Assembly: GCF_932294415.1 (NCBI RefSeq)
Contig: NC_065536.1
Location: forward strand, 52,774,354-52,838,353
Length of the DNA: 64,000 bases
Reading direction: 5' to 3'
Origin: Quercus robur
Taxonomy: Eukaryota; Streptophyta; Magnoliopsida; Fagales; Fagaceae
Shown piece by piece: positions 10,925 through 22,330 of the stretch (position 1 is the stretch's first letter; the number at the start of each line of letters is the position of its first letter). A program made the position numbers and the translations under genes. Below the pieces are notes generated by a model that was given only the letters and a program-made list of their open reading frames with translations, was not told the DNA's origin and ran no database searches.

Positions 10925-13578
10925 ATGGGAGAAACCGGTATTGGCCGGTTTCCGGGAAACCTAGACCCTAGGGCTCAAGAGTTTAGACCCGGAAACCCAA
11001 ATCAATACCAGCACCTGCACCACCACCACCACCAAGCCCAACTCTGCCTCTTTCCACAACCACCACAACCACTGTACTACCCTTACACGACGCCGTTTTC
11101 AGCGACTGAACTCCAAGTGGTGCCGTTTTGCGAAGCGGGTGTAGGATATATCCATGCGCCGCAGCAGCAGCACCCCCACCCCGCGTACGTTAGCAGCCAC
11201 GTGGTACAGGTGGCGCCAGTTCTGCCACCGTCGGCGGCGGCGACGCGGACGCTGGTCCTGAGCTCGGTCCCGAGTGACGTGGGCGAGGGGTTGGTGAGGC
11301 GGGAACTGGAATCGTTTGGAGAAGTGAGAGCAATAGAGATGGAGCGAATCCAAGAGGGAATCGTGACCGTTCATTTCTACGATCTGAGACATGCAGACAA
11401 GGCCTTGAGAGAGATTCGGGACCAGCACATGCAACACCAAGCCAGGCTCAGAAACCACTACTGTCCTAGTACTACTACTACCGGTTCGTTTTTGGGCACC
11501 AATTCTGGGACCCACATGGACAATTTCGGTGCCCGTGGACTCATCGCGGGTCGACCCGTCTGGGCCCACTTCGTCATTCCGTTCGCTCACGCCTTCCCCG
11601 ACGGTCACAACCAGGGCACGATTGTCATTTTCAATTTGGACTCTCAAGTCTCCAAAACCAGTCTTAAAGAAATCTTCGACGCTTTTGGTATGATAAATAT
11701 TTTGCTCTTTTTGTTTGTTTCTTTGTCTTGAGATCTAAAAGTTGTTACAATTTTTTTGTCGCTTCACATTTTCTTGTAATTTATTTTATTTATAGGTCCG
11801 GTAAAGGAATTGAGAGAAACACCATCGAAGAAACACCAAAGGTTCGTGGAGTTCTATGATGTTAGAGATGCGGCCAAGGCGCTTAAAGAGATGAATGGGA
11901 AAGAAATAAGCGGAAAAGCTGTTGTTATAGAATTTAGTCGCCCCGGTGGTCATAGTAGGAAGTTTTTCAATACGTTCACTTCGGCTAACCCAGCAGCAAT
12001 CTCAGCCAACGTTCCAGTGATTAACTCCACCAGCATTAATTATCACATAAAATCTCCAAAATACCCTTCACTGCCACCACCTCCGCCTCCGCCTCCGCCT
12101 CCTCCTCGTAAATTCTCGGGGCGGTTCAGTCCCAATGTGCGCCCTCGTCCACAGCTCTCTCAAACGCCTTTTTCTTCCAAGAAATCGAATTTCAGCAAGG
12201 GAAGCCCTAAGGGTAGTGCAAATTCTGAAGGTTCACTTGAGGCTAAAATGATGACAAGTTTGAATCTTGGGAATGGAATTGAAGAGAAGGAAATGAATGG
12301 GCCCACGAAGAGGAACGGTGCAAAGAAGAGCCAAAGCAGCAATACGGCTATAATAGTCACTACGACAAAGCTGGGAAGGAGTAGTAGTAGCAATAGGCCA
12401 TGGAAAGGTAGACAAGCAAAGAAGTTTGATACCCGTTTTCTAATAAACGAAGATTCCAGTAATGGCAGAGATTCCAGGACCACTGTCATGATAAAAAACA
12501 TACCCAATAAGTACAGGTTCGCCTTCTGCTTTCTTCTCTCGAAATTCTTCTTCCCCACCTTTTAACACACCAAAAATACTCGCTTTCTGTATTTTTGGAG
12601 TAATTATTTTCGGGAATATGTATATAAATTCTATATTTTTTAACTTATTGTAGTCAGAAGCTGCTATTGAATATGTTGGACAACCACTGTATTCACTGCA
12701 ACGAGCAGATTGGCGACGGCGATGACCAGCCTTTGTCCTCCTATGATTTCGTATATCTTCCCATTGATTTCAAGTGATTTTCTGACTATTATGCCTTTAA
12801 TGCGTATATTTGACCCTTTGATTTCCATATTAGTTTAATTTTTTAATGAAGATTTTGTTTCTATAGTAGTATAATTTGTTTGAAATTTTTTTATGAAAAA
12901 TAGCAACAAGTGCAATGTGGGATATGGATTCGTGAACATGACATCTCCACAAGCAACATGGAGGCTCTACAAGGCGTTTCATCTTCAACATTGGGAAGTC
13001 TTCAACTCAAGGAAAATTTGTGAAGTAACTTATGCTAGAGTTCAGGTATTTTTTTTTTCTTTTCTTGAACTTTGGTCTTATTTTATATCTAAAAAAAATT
13101 GTAGTACTTTGTCCTAATTAAACTATATAATTGTACGTATGTGGAAAAAAAAAAACAAAAGGGGTTGGAAGCATTGAAAGAGCACTTCAAGAACTCGAAG
13201 TTCCCGTGCGAAATGGACCACTATTTGCCAGTGGTGTTTTCGCCACCTCGAGAGGGTAAGCAACTGACGGAGCCTTTCCCCATTGTTGGCCACAATAAGC
13301 ATCCCATCTCCACCGGTCTCCATAGCTCAAAAGCTTCTGTTGAGGATGATGATGATGATGAGATGGACGGTCAAGATAGGCTAGAAGACGAAGAAGAAGA
13401 AGAAGAAGAAGATGGTGGTGGTGGCAGTGATGACTTTGACGTTGACCAACACGATGTACTCTTGGATTACAGTAACAGCTGCAGCAGCAGTAACAGCTAC
13501 CCAAATGGCGGCGTTAATGGTGATGAAGATGATGATATTGATGTTGACGAGGATCGAGGTAGAGAAGAAAGAAAATAA
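10925..13578 (+). CDS. TEL: TERMINAL EAR1-like / Mei2-like RNA-binding protein
   Basis: Five exons are inferred: 10925-11687, 11796-12516, 12654-12773, 12904-13045, 13162-13578. All introns are GT-AG and the joined length is 2163 nt, giving 720 residues. RRM1 spans about residues 107-171 (TLVLSSVP, then VTVHFYD). RRM2 spans about 230-305 ([10 protein letters not shown], then [18 protein letters not shown]). After a proline run, the C-terminal Mei2-type RRM3 spans about 478-600 ([33 protein letters not shown]), carrying the HCNEQ-containing insert typical of TEL rather than AML proteins. The N-terminus is His/Gln/Pro-rich and the tail is strongly acidic. In the family, maize TE1 and its rice homologue act in shoot-apex leaf initiation; function here is inferred. 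The ATG at 10925 is the first in a good context. The exon 5 acceptor is unusual (see findings). Confidence 0.93.
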
Positions 13579-14327
13579 AATTTCATAGAAATCAATATCA
13601 TATCTCTCTCATAATATTAGCTGCAGAAAAAACTGGCTGCACCGAACCAATAGGTAATCGTTGAGCACCGAGCTCTCCTCTCCCCTATAATATATAGGCT
13701 ACACCCATCTCTTTTGCCTAAGCCTGTGTGTCATTCCCAGCTAATCAGGTTCGCTGACATAACCAGACCTGACCACCATCACTTCCATTTACTCTCTCTT
13801 TCTTGATGGTGTTTGGTGTTCTATTAATGTTTCTCTTGGTACTTTTTGCAAAATAGGCATGTTTTAGTGTACATTTTCTTCACTTTTTTTGGTACCAAAG
13901 TTGTAGTGTTTGTAATTCGTTATAAAAAAAGAAAAAAGAAAAAAAAAAATTCGTAGCAAGTGTAAGATTATATATATTTTTCCAAGATTGTTTATCATGA
14001 TCTTGTTTTAAGTTTTCTTCAATGTTTTGATTAAAAAATGCACATATATTGAAAACGTTGAAGATTATTTAATTTAGGTTAAAATGCAAAATAAGTTTTT
14101 TCAAAATTAATTTCAAGTTTTTAGATTTTTTCATTTTAATTAATTAAGTTTCAGATTTATTGTCTTTCTATCAATTTTTTGTTGAAAAAAAAAATTATAA
14201 AATATTTTTTAATCATTAACTGAATTTTTTTAATATTAAAATTTTTTTAAAAATTTAAAAATTAATAAAGTTGATGGAAGATCCTTAAATATATACTTAA
14301 AAGTGAGAAAATGCGAATGAATTTTTT
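13579..14327. other. 3' flank of the TEL gene
   Basis: The stop codon overlaps an AATAAA-like AAATAAAAT. Further A/T-rich sequence follows. From about 14078 to 14330 the sequence begins GGTTAAAATGCAAA, like the left end of the MULE-type MITE at 32453, so a decayed relative may lie here. No gene. Confidence 0.4.
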
Positions 14328-14330
14328 TTA

Positions 14331-15295
14331 GGCTGCGTTTGGTTCGATGTAAATCGAATTCCGAGTGTAAAATAAATTCAGGGGAAAATATTTTTTAGGC
14401 TGCGTTTGGTTTGATGTAAATCGAATTCCGAGTGTAAAATAAAATTTAGGGGAAAATATTTTCAAGTGTTTGGTTATATTTCAAAAAATGTTTTGAAAAA
14501 TATTTTTTAGTGTTTGGTTGGTTCTTGAAAATGCTCTAGAAAATTCATTTTTATCATGTTTCTCACATTTTCTTAGGATCTAAACAAATATTATTACGGA
14601 GAATCAAAATATATAAACAATCAAAGAAACAAAAATCAAAACAAAAAAATCAAAATCCCAAGACCAATCGTGAGAGAGAGAGAGAGAGAGATCGGTTCGT
14701 GGGTGACTTGGTGGCGGCAACGATAGTGGCGACTTGGACATGGTGGGTCGATCTAAAGGTGGCGGCTCGATTTAGGAGTGGGTCGCTCATTGGGTGGTCC
14801 GATCTAGGAGTGGGTTGTTCACACGGTGGACAAATTGGCTCTGGGGTGGGTTGCTCTTGGCGATCCGATTGGCTTAGGGGTGGGTCGTTCACTGGGTTGG
14901 TGACGATGAGGAATGGGTCGGCAGAGTGGAATGGGTTGGTGAGGATGAGGGATGGGTCGGTGAAGTACCCTCTCCTTGCTCGGCTTGAGGGATGGGTCTT
15001 CTTTCTCTGGGTGTGAGTTCAGCGAGGATGGGTCTTCTTGCTCGGTGGGACCCATGTCTTCTTTCTCTGTACTCTCTCTTCTTGCTCTTTCTCTCTCTCT
15101 CTTCAGGTGTTTGTGAGTCTGGAAATCATTTAAAGGTAAAAATACAACTGTAATTGGTTTTCATGCGTGAGGCTCTTTATTTTACGGTCAACTGAAATTC
15201 ATTTTCAATTTGACTGAATTTTCATACGCACCCAAACACCCTTAAGGGTGTAAAACGTTTTCCTGATTTTCTTTATCATCGAAACAAACACAGCC
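14331..15295. mobile_element. Non-autonomous PIF/Harbinger-like element
   Basis: Begins GGCTGCGTTTGGTTCGATG and ends CATCGAAACAAACACAGCC, an inverted repeat of about 19 bp. TTA is on both sides (14328-14330, 15296-15298). The left terminus is tandemly duplicated: a second GGCTGCGTTTGGTTTGATG begins at about 14398, followed by near-identical sequence. The interior is GC-richer, with repeated GGGTCG/GGGTTG words and CT microsatellites; its open frames are repeat artefacts. The ends resemble those of the autonomous element at 16522-22625, a possible source of transposase. Confidence 0.75.
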
Positions 15296-15298
15296 TTA

Positions 15299-16518
15299 AT
15301 AAAATTAGAGAATGGGTTTTACATTTTAGTTTTTTTATTTTAGACCTTTTATACACGTTGGACGAGTTTGAATTTGATGTTTGTTGGTGAGTTAGACGTT
15401 GATGTATAGTCTATTTTTTGTGTATGAGGGAGATGGAGAGTCCAATGGGTAAAGAGAAGCCACCCTCTACGGCCGATACATGATTGGGCAGGTGGCTGTC
15501 AAAGCCGTATTTGTACGTCACTATTTTCTATTTCTATCAAAAGTGTCAGTAACACCTTGCCAGTCATGTTTTAGCTCTCGAGGCTCGCCCTTTTTTACTT
15601 CCCTAGTGCACATTGCCACTTTCTTTTGCCTTTTGGTCTAATTAACTCGCACTATCTTTGCAAATATGACCTTTATACATTTTATATTAACCATATATGC
15701 ATTACCATTTTCTTTATTTTCCAGGTTTCTCGAAAATTCTGTACTTCAGTTCTGCGTGATTAATTATTAGTATGTACCAGAATCTGTGTAAGATTGTACG
15801 CCATTAATTACATAAAGAATTCATCATCCTAGCAAACAATTGAAACAATGAACAAAACATACATATTGGTACTTGCAGATATATGCATATCTGATGTATT
15901 TTGTGGAAGGCCGTAGGCCCTGGTTTATGATGATAAAAAAAATGTAGGCATGGTGTACGGGTAGGTTGACATCTTTTGGTTCAACTAGTGATTATTTTTA
16001 AAATATTACTTTATTTTATCTGGTAATCTAAGTTCAACTAGTGAACATGGTTTTAAAAATAAAACAGCCAAATAATCAGAAAAGGGTCCAGTTCCCAATT
16101 TTTATTGAACTGAATTATGGTTTGGTTTTCGATTGAATATGTCAGTTTAGTCTAGTTTTTAAAACTATGGTGGGGATAGTTGATTGAACATAAAGTAATT
16201 AAGTGCTATCAAAATACAATGATATGTTTATTTTTCTTATATTCATAGTGAATTTAATAATGAATTTGATGAGTGAGATTCACCATAAATATAAAAAGAT
16301 GAGCTATTATATTATTTTACTTTAAGAATACTTAAAAATTACTCTGATTAAACATATATGTAGCATATTAAAGGTTGAAAGGTTGATTACGAAAATCATG
16401 AAAATTAATTTATTTAAAAAAAAAAATTCAAATCTAGTTTTAATTAATCTAATCTTGTGTATCATTTTGATAGTTAGGCCTTTAAGAATTTAATTGGCAT
16501 TGATTTTAGGTTAGTAAA
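15299..16518. other. Intergenic, no gene seen
   Basis: About 1.2 kb with no recognisable coding sequence, RNA gene or terminal repeats. Confidence 0.45.
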
Positions 16519-16534
16519 TTAGGCTGTGTTTGGT

Positions 16535-16815
16535 TGCTGGAAAATGTTTTCCGGAAAATACATACTTTCCGGAAATGCTAATTTCCGGAAAAGGAAAATG
16601 TATTCGGGTGTTTGGTTGTCTCGGAAATCGTTTTACGGAAAATCAATTCCGGTGTTTGATTCGTCCAAATATTTTATGGAAATCGTTTTACGGAAAATTA
16701 ATTCCGGTGTTTGGTTCGTCCAAATATTTTACGGAAAATACTTTACGGAAAACGTTTTCCCATGTTTGGTTCGGAAAATACTTTACGGAAAATAATTTGG
16801 ATCATTTTACGGAAA
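16535..16815. repeat. Left subterminal repeats of the PIF/Harbinger element
   Basis: At least ten short words of the type TTTTCCGGAAA or TTTTACGGAAA, with the phrase CGGTGTTTGGTTCGTCCAAA occurring at least twice (near 16687 and 16705, and a variant near 16648). Matching words occur at 22490-22600 at the other end. Clustered subterminal motifs like these usually bind the element's Myb-like protein or transposase. The open frames over this region (about 16526-16859) are artefacts of the repeats. Confidence 0.7.
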
Positions 16816-17242
16816 ATGATCTAGAATCTGGCCCTAAAAAATCGTCCATCCTTGAATGAAGTTTTGGACGAATTGGAGAAGATCAATGCTATATTTTGCT
16901 CTTATAGATAAAATTCAAGAACCTGCATTCCCTATACATATCTGTAACAATACAAAAATTATGGTCATTTGGTTCAACGTCAAACATAATCATTCGAATA
17001 TACCCATAATATTTATATAAAAACAGCCACATCAATCGTTCACCATTGGCATTACACCTCAATGGCATACAAAAATGATACCTATTTGTGGTATCTGAAC
17101 AGTACAAATACATAATTTGGGCAATTGTATCGTCCCAATAATACAAAAGAGTACATATATAATATATTGATAGGTCAATATTAATACTACAACAAAAGTT
17201 AATTCCTAAATCTACCATCACAGTCAACATGAAATAAGCAAA

Positions 17243-19379
17243 TCAAATTTGTGAGAAAAAATAACCATCTAACCACAGCTTCCTCAATGTAGCATTCTTG
17301 GCTAAAAATCCACGTGCCGTCTTCTCATTCTCACAAAGATGGTCGAAGGCAGTAGCGAGCATATCTTCGCTATATCCATCCGCCATCATAGCTATTACCT
17401 CATTATACAAAGTTGTGTAATCTACCGGGCCCCGATTAATTTCTTTCAGAGCGACAGCTATTTCCTTCAGCTGATCAGACAGATCAGTCAGCACACTATC
17501 ATCAGCATTAGAAGCTGCACGCCCTCTTTTGCGGGACTTGGAAATTCTCGACCCAGTGGTGGATGATTCATTTGTGTTCTTCCCCTTTTCAACCACACAT
17601 TCATCCACATTATCTGCAACAAACTCTGCACTATCCCCATTATCCCCATTATCTGGCTCATTTTTGATATCCACTCCGGACTTAGCAAAGGCACCTGTGG
17701 CTGTGTCCTTCCCCACCACAATCGCTAATTCATCGTAAAACTCAATTTTTTTGTTCAGATACTCGGCATGCTTCCGATGTGCCTGTAAGGGAGAAAAGAA
17801 CGTATATAATAATGCAATAATAACTTCACTCATAAATTCAATATAAAAGACTATGCAATAACAATTAAAGCAAATACTCCATACTTTTTCCTACATTTTC
17901 TCAGTAATCAAACAAGTAATGCAAAAATTAAGGATGAAACAAGTCAATACATTATGCTACTTGTAGGGTCACGTTCCAGAACGAACCGAAATTGTAGTTG
18001 GGTCAGGACGTGAGTGTGCCCATACAATATCATTTGTAGAGAGTGGGATCGAAAGGCTAAATCGTGTTCACCCGGTGGTGGTTTTGTTAAGCTTTTCATA
18101 CCTGGTTCAGGTGTATTCACCTTTTGAAAAAAAATCCCCTTTTTAGGTTACATATTTTTTCTTTTATATTAGCATGCGTTCAATTTCTTTCGTCCACGTG
18201 TAGGGTCGACCTTTCCAAGACTGATACTTGTCCCATCAGTCCTAGACCTAAGTCGTTGAGAGTTGTTGATAAAGTTAACGGATAAGGATCTGTTAGGCAC
18301 AGAGATATGCATGGGGAAGGTGGCAAAGGAAGCCTTTCTTAGATATTTTAGATTTCCCTTCAAGCACGTCCCTTTACCTTTCGGCCCTTGTTCTTGGGTC
18401 AGCCGAGGACTGCACTGTCCTCGGCTGCTTCTCCGGGCCAATTGGGCCATACTACTCTTGAACTCTGGCCATGACCTTTTTCGGCTTAGGCCTTTGGACC
18501 CTTCATTAGCAAATGGGCCTGGCCCGTTAATTATTGGACCCCACACTACTATTATGCACACTTCACTGCTAAGAGAGCCCAATTAAAAAAAAAAAGAAAA
18601 AAAAAATTAGAACAGCAAGCACAAATCTTTTGGTTAAAAACTTTGTTTTCTTTCATTCACTTCTTCCTAGCAACCAAATAGAAAGATCAAAGAAAACAGT
18701 GGATCCTTAATTTCCTATTATTCCCAAGTCATAGCTGAAAAAAAACCCATTAAAAGAATCACCTTAAAAAGAAAGTATCAATCTTTTATTTACTTTCCCA
18801 ACATTTTATTAGCAACCAAACCGAGAACCAAATAAAATTGTAGCTCAGACACATATACACATATAGATATATGAAAACGCATAGATATGTATAGATATAA
18901 TACATAGGTAAGGTGACATGAAAGTTATGTTTGAAAAACCTTATAAAAGCAATGGAATCCTAAAAAGAATGACACTATAAATTTCATATAAAAGGCAAAA
19001 ACATATATTATTATCTATATTAAGAAAATATAGTTGGAAGCCATACCATAACTTCTTCTTGGTATGTTTTACCGTCACAAGTAATCATTTTCAGATTTTC
19101 ATCCCAACCGAATCCACTCTTCTTTCTAAGCTCTTGAATAGTTGCCCACATGGACCTTAGAGTCCGCATCCGGTTCTCCACAAATACAGGGTGGCACTCA
19201 ACCCCGAAATGGGCCGTTATCTCCTTCGCTACAAGAGCAAAGGAGCCGGCCCTAAAAGTATTAGAGGGCTTATTGCCCTTTCCAGCCTCCTCTGTAAGTA
19301 TCTTTAGCATCATCTCATGCATAGGTGGCAGCCACCTAAATTGCTTGCTGCCGCTAACTTTTTCTTTACCCTTTGACAT
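17243..19379 (-). CDS. PIF/Harbinger Myb/SANT-like DNA-binding protein
   Basis: Two exons on the - strand: 19047-19379 and 17243-17782, phase 0, GT-AG, giving 290 residues without a stop. Exon 1 holds a Myb/SANT-like trihelix domain of the plant type seen in L10-interacting and transposon proteins (RWLPPMHEMMLKIL at about residues 15-28; NRMRTLRSMWATIQELRKKS at about 69-88). Exon 2 has an acidic, low-complexity middle, a basic SRKRGRAA stretch, and a C-terminal helical segment ending ATLRKLWLDGYFFSQI. In this superfamily the Myb-like partner binds the ends and brings in transposase. The 1264-bp intron contains a solo LTR (17962-18545). Start: the ATG at 19379 opens the domain directly. Confidence 0.88.
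17962..18545. mobile_element. Solo LTR inside the Myb intron
   Basis: A 584-bp sequence begins TGTAGGGTCACG and ends GACCCCACA (TG...CA). It is flanked by a perfect 5-bp target duplication CTACT (17957-17961, 18546-18550), as left by an LTR retrotransposon that then lost its body through LTR-LTR recombination. CCTCGGCT-type words and the TGTAGGG start resemble the gypsy LTR at 38751, but the two are not the same family by eye. It proves that the host transposon was already in place. Open frames across it are shadows. Confidence 0.85.
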
Positions 19380-19654
19380 TACTGCATATGAAAATAGTAT
19401 AGTGAGAGTAGCATTTAGTAATTACGCTCGGAACATGAATAACAAATCAAACACACATACAACCACGCTTATGAATGTGCACAACAGAATGGAACATGCT
19501 AACTATGGAAATGATAATGTAATACCATCAAATAACAATGTAATGCTAAAAATACTTTTTCATTACATCACCAAAAGTCTATATTACATACATTGTCTTT
19601 ACAAAAAAACAAAAAGAAAAAACACATTACAATCATAGAAATCTAAATAAAGTA

Positions 19655-21013
19655 CTACTCTCCACTCCTGACATAATCAGACCACATGGCTTGGCATATC
19701 TCATCTCTCTTAGCATTCCATGATCTACTATCTTCGACGGACTCCCGACGGGATTGTGTTTCTTGTTGGTGGTCACTAAACTCTACTTGGTTCATTGCAT
19801 CTTCCATAATATGGTCATTTGGTTCAACCCCCATAATGTGATTATGAACCACACAACACGCTAACACTACTTTCACTTGGGTTGGGAAAGACCAATATGG
19901 TTCTGCATCCAACACTCGAAAACGTTTTTTCACCACTCCAAACCCTCGCTCAATGGTAGTTCTCAATGAAGAGTGTCGGAGGTTGAACAATTCTTGCGCA
20001 TTCTCAGGAGGACGATCACTAAACTCTTTCAAGTGATATCGTACACTTCGATACGGTGACAATATTCCATTTTTATTACCATACCCAGCATCACCAAGAT
20101 AAAATTTACCTACATATATTAAAAAAAAAAAAACCAAATCACTACTATGTTTAGGAAAACACATAATATTTATTAAACTAACAAACCAAAAGGGTGAAGT
20201 AATCGTGTAATACCATTGGGAATTGAAAATCCCCCTGGCCTAGCAAATGCATCATTTAATACACGTGAATCATGTGCACTGCCTTCCCATCCAGCTAACA
20301 CATAAGTGAACTTTAAGTCAAAACTAATGGCAGCTAACACATTTTGCGTGGTTCCATCTTTGCGACCACGAAATCTTCCTTGTATTTCAGGTGGCACAGA
20401 TGCACGAACATGTGTACCATCTATTGCTCCAACACAATCCTAATTTTCGACAAACATAATGGTTTAAAATTACATAAATCTTCACAATTTACAAAAACAC
20501 ACAAGTCGCAATATTTACCTTAAAATATGGGTAAAATCTTCTGCTATTCCTTATCTCTGGAGGTGTATCTTCACTATGCAGTCTTATTAGAGCTCTATAT
20601 AATTTCAGGACCCCCCTAAGGACAACCTTGAAGTATCTATGAACAGTCTCAGTTGATCTATAGATCCGACCACCCATTACACGAAACCTCACATTATGAC
20701 CAATAATGTGCAAGAAAATGAACACTTGCTCTGTAACAGACATGTGAACAGTCGGACGTACGTGCTCCCCCTCAGTGAGGGTGTGACATAAGTGGTGGAA
20801 AGCTATAGGCTTCATCCTAAGTTGATTCACACAATGTCTCTCACTTCCATGCAAAACACTATTTATGTATTCCTTTCTCTCGGCGGCATGGTTAACATGA
20901 GGCGCCCTAGGCAGTTCTCTACGTCTACGTCGTAATTTCTTTAACAATGCAACCCCCACAAGGAGGACAGATGCAACTGAGGCAAGAATTGCGGCTTTGG
21001 TTTTTTTCTTCAT
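19655..21013 (-). CDS. PIF/Harbinger DDE transposase
   Basis: Three exons on the - strand: 20519-21013, 20214-20439 and 19655-20109, all GT-AG, joining to 391 residues without a stop. The acidic triad of a HARBI1/ALP1-like nuclease is visible: D in VGAIDGTHV at the start of exon 2, D in GSAHDSRVL, and E in RTTIERGFGVVKKRF. Other landmarks are the helical N-terminus with a basic KKLRRRRR run, the HxxGH-like HIIGHNVRFR, and GDAGYGN. The enzyme cuts and joins element ends at TWA sites. It lies upstream of, and in the same direction as, the Myb gene. A domesticated host gene is unlikely because it sits within intact element ends. Confidence 0.93.
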
Positions 21014-21426
21014 CTAACAAAATCACAAACATTGTAGTCTAAGAGGTATGTAAACAAGTATGCTATTGATTACACCATAAATAAAATCAGCCACAAACAT
21101 ATAACATCCAAACCATCACATTGCATTCTATTTACACTATAACAATACCATCACATTGATAACTGCACATTGATATAGTACAATACCATCACATTACATT
21201 CTATTTATAATCACCTATATACCCAAAGCACCTTCAATGAAGGTTTAAACACACACATATTGGTCTGCAAGAACATAATAACACCAAGCATGGGTGAAGC
21301 CCCAAAATTTCTACACATAACCCAACTAACCAAATTCTAATAAAAATCACAGCAAAAACCAATCATGCATAAGCAGTCAAGCCCCAAAATTCTAAAAAAA
21401 AAATTCAGACCACAAACCAATTGGGA

Positions 21427-21710
21427 ATAACCTGCAATCAGAAAAGCCCCAAAATTGATATATGCATCACCCATAAATACACAGTTTCATAAACAATGGA
21501 TAATTAAAAAAATTGATAAATAACCTGCAATCAGAAAAGCCCCAAAATTTCATATGCATAATCCACAAATACACAGTTTAATCGACAATGAATAATTGAA
21601 AAAATTAATAAATAACCTGCAATCAGAAAAGTCCCAAAATTTTGATATACATTACCGACAAATACACAGTTATAAACAATGTATAATACAAAAATTAATA
21701 AATAAAAACA
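21427..21710. repeat. About 92-bp tandem repeat, three copies
   Basis: The phrase CCTGCAATCAGAAAAG recurs at 21431, 21524 and 21616 (spacing 93 and 92), followed each time by CCCCAAAATT-like sequence and AAATACACAGTT. It lies upstream of the transposase start within the Harbinger element, probably in its leader or promoter. Confidence 0.8.
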
Positions 21711-22007
21711 TATAAATAATTATATAAATATTTATATAAATAAACAACTAAATAAATAAATAAATATATATATATATATATATATATTTCAGAGATCGGA
21801 TCGGGAGGATGGGCTGGACCGGTGAGGTGAGTGGATCGGAGGTGAGTGAGTGTGTGGATCGGACGTGTGGGTTGGAGGTGAGGTGAGTGTGTGGCGGATC
21901 GGTGTGAGTTTGAGCAGGTCATTTTCTCACCGTGGGTCTGTGGCGTTTGGCGCGGTGGTCGTCTGGCAGAGCTCGGCGTGACCGGTGTGAGGTAGATCGG
22001 TGTCGGT

Positions 22008-22238
22008 TCGTGGATCGTTGGCTCTCGTTCTTTCTGTGTTTGGTTGGCCGGATCGGAGCTCTGGGTGGCTGGATCGATCGGGGTTCGTGGATCGTTGGCT
22101 CTCGTTCTTTCTGTGTTTGGTTGGCCGGATCGGAGCTCTGGGTGGCTGGATCGATTGGGGTTTGTGGATCGTTGGCTCTCGTTCAATAATAACTTCGCTC
22201 GTTGGCCGGATCGGAGCTCTGGGTGGCTGGATCAATCG
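22008..22238. repeat. 77-bp tandem repeat, three copies
   Basis: TGGATCGTTGGCTCTCGTTC recurs at 22011, 22088 and 22165, exactly 77 bp apart, each copy carrying GGCCGGATCGGAGCTCTGGG. It is GC-rich and inside the right (transposase-proximal) end of the Harbinger element. The long open frames on both strands here come from the repeat, not from genes. Confidence 0.85.
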
Positions 22239-22252
22239 GAGCTCTCGCACTT

Positions 22253-22330
22253 CGTTGGCTTCGATCTCGCTCGTTGGCTTCGATCTCGTTCGTTGGCTTC
22301 GATCTCGTTCGTTGGCTTGATCTATTCCGC
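22253..22330. repeat. 19-bp tandem repeat, four copies
   Basis: CGTTGGCTTCGATCTCG-type units start at 22253, 22272, 22291 and 22310, exactly 19 bp apart, next to the 77-bp array. A CT-rich tract follows at about 22380-22435. Confidence 0.82.

Noticed and set aside
11099-11647. 182-codon frame antisense to TEL exon 1
   Set aside because: Shadow of a GC-rich coding exon; the sense strand has clear RRM motifs.
12160-12558. 132-codon frame antisense to TEL exon 2
   Set aside because: Shadow of the sense coding frame.
16526-16859. Overlapping 89- and 109-codon frames at the Harbinger left end
   Set aside because: Generated by repeated ACGGAAA words in the subterminal region; present in two frames at once.
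18169-18586. Open frames on both strands across the intron LTR
   Set aside because: They lie wholly inside a solo LTR with a CTACT duplication; no domain.
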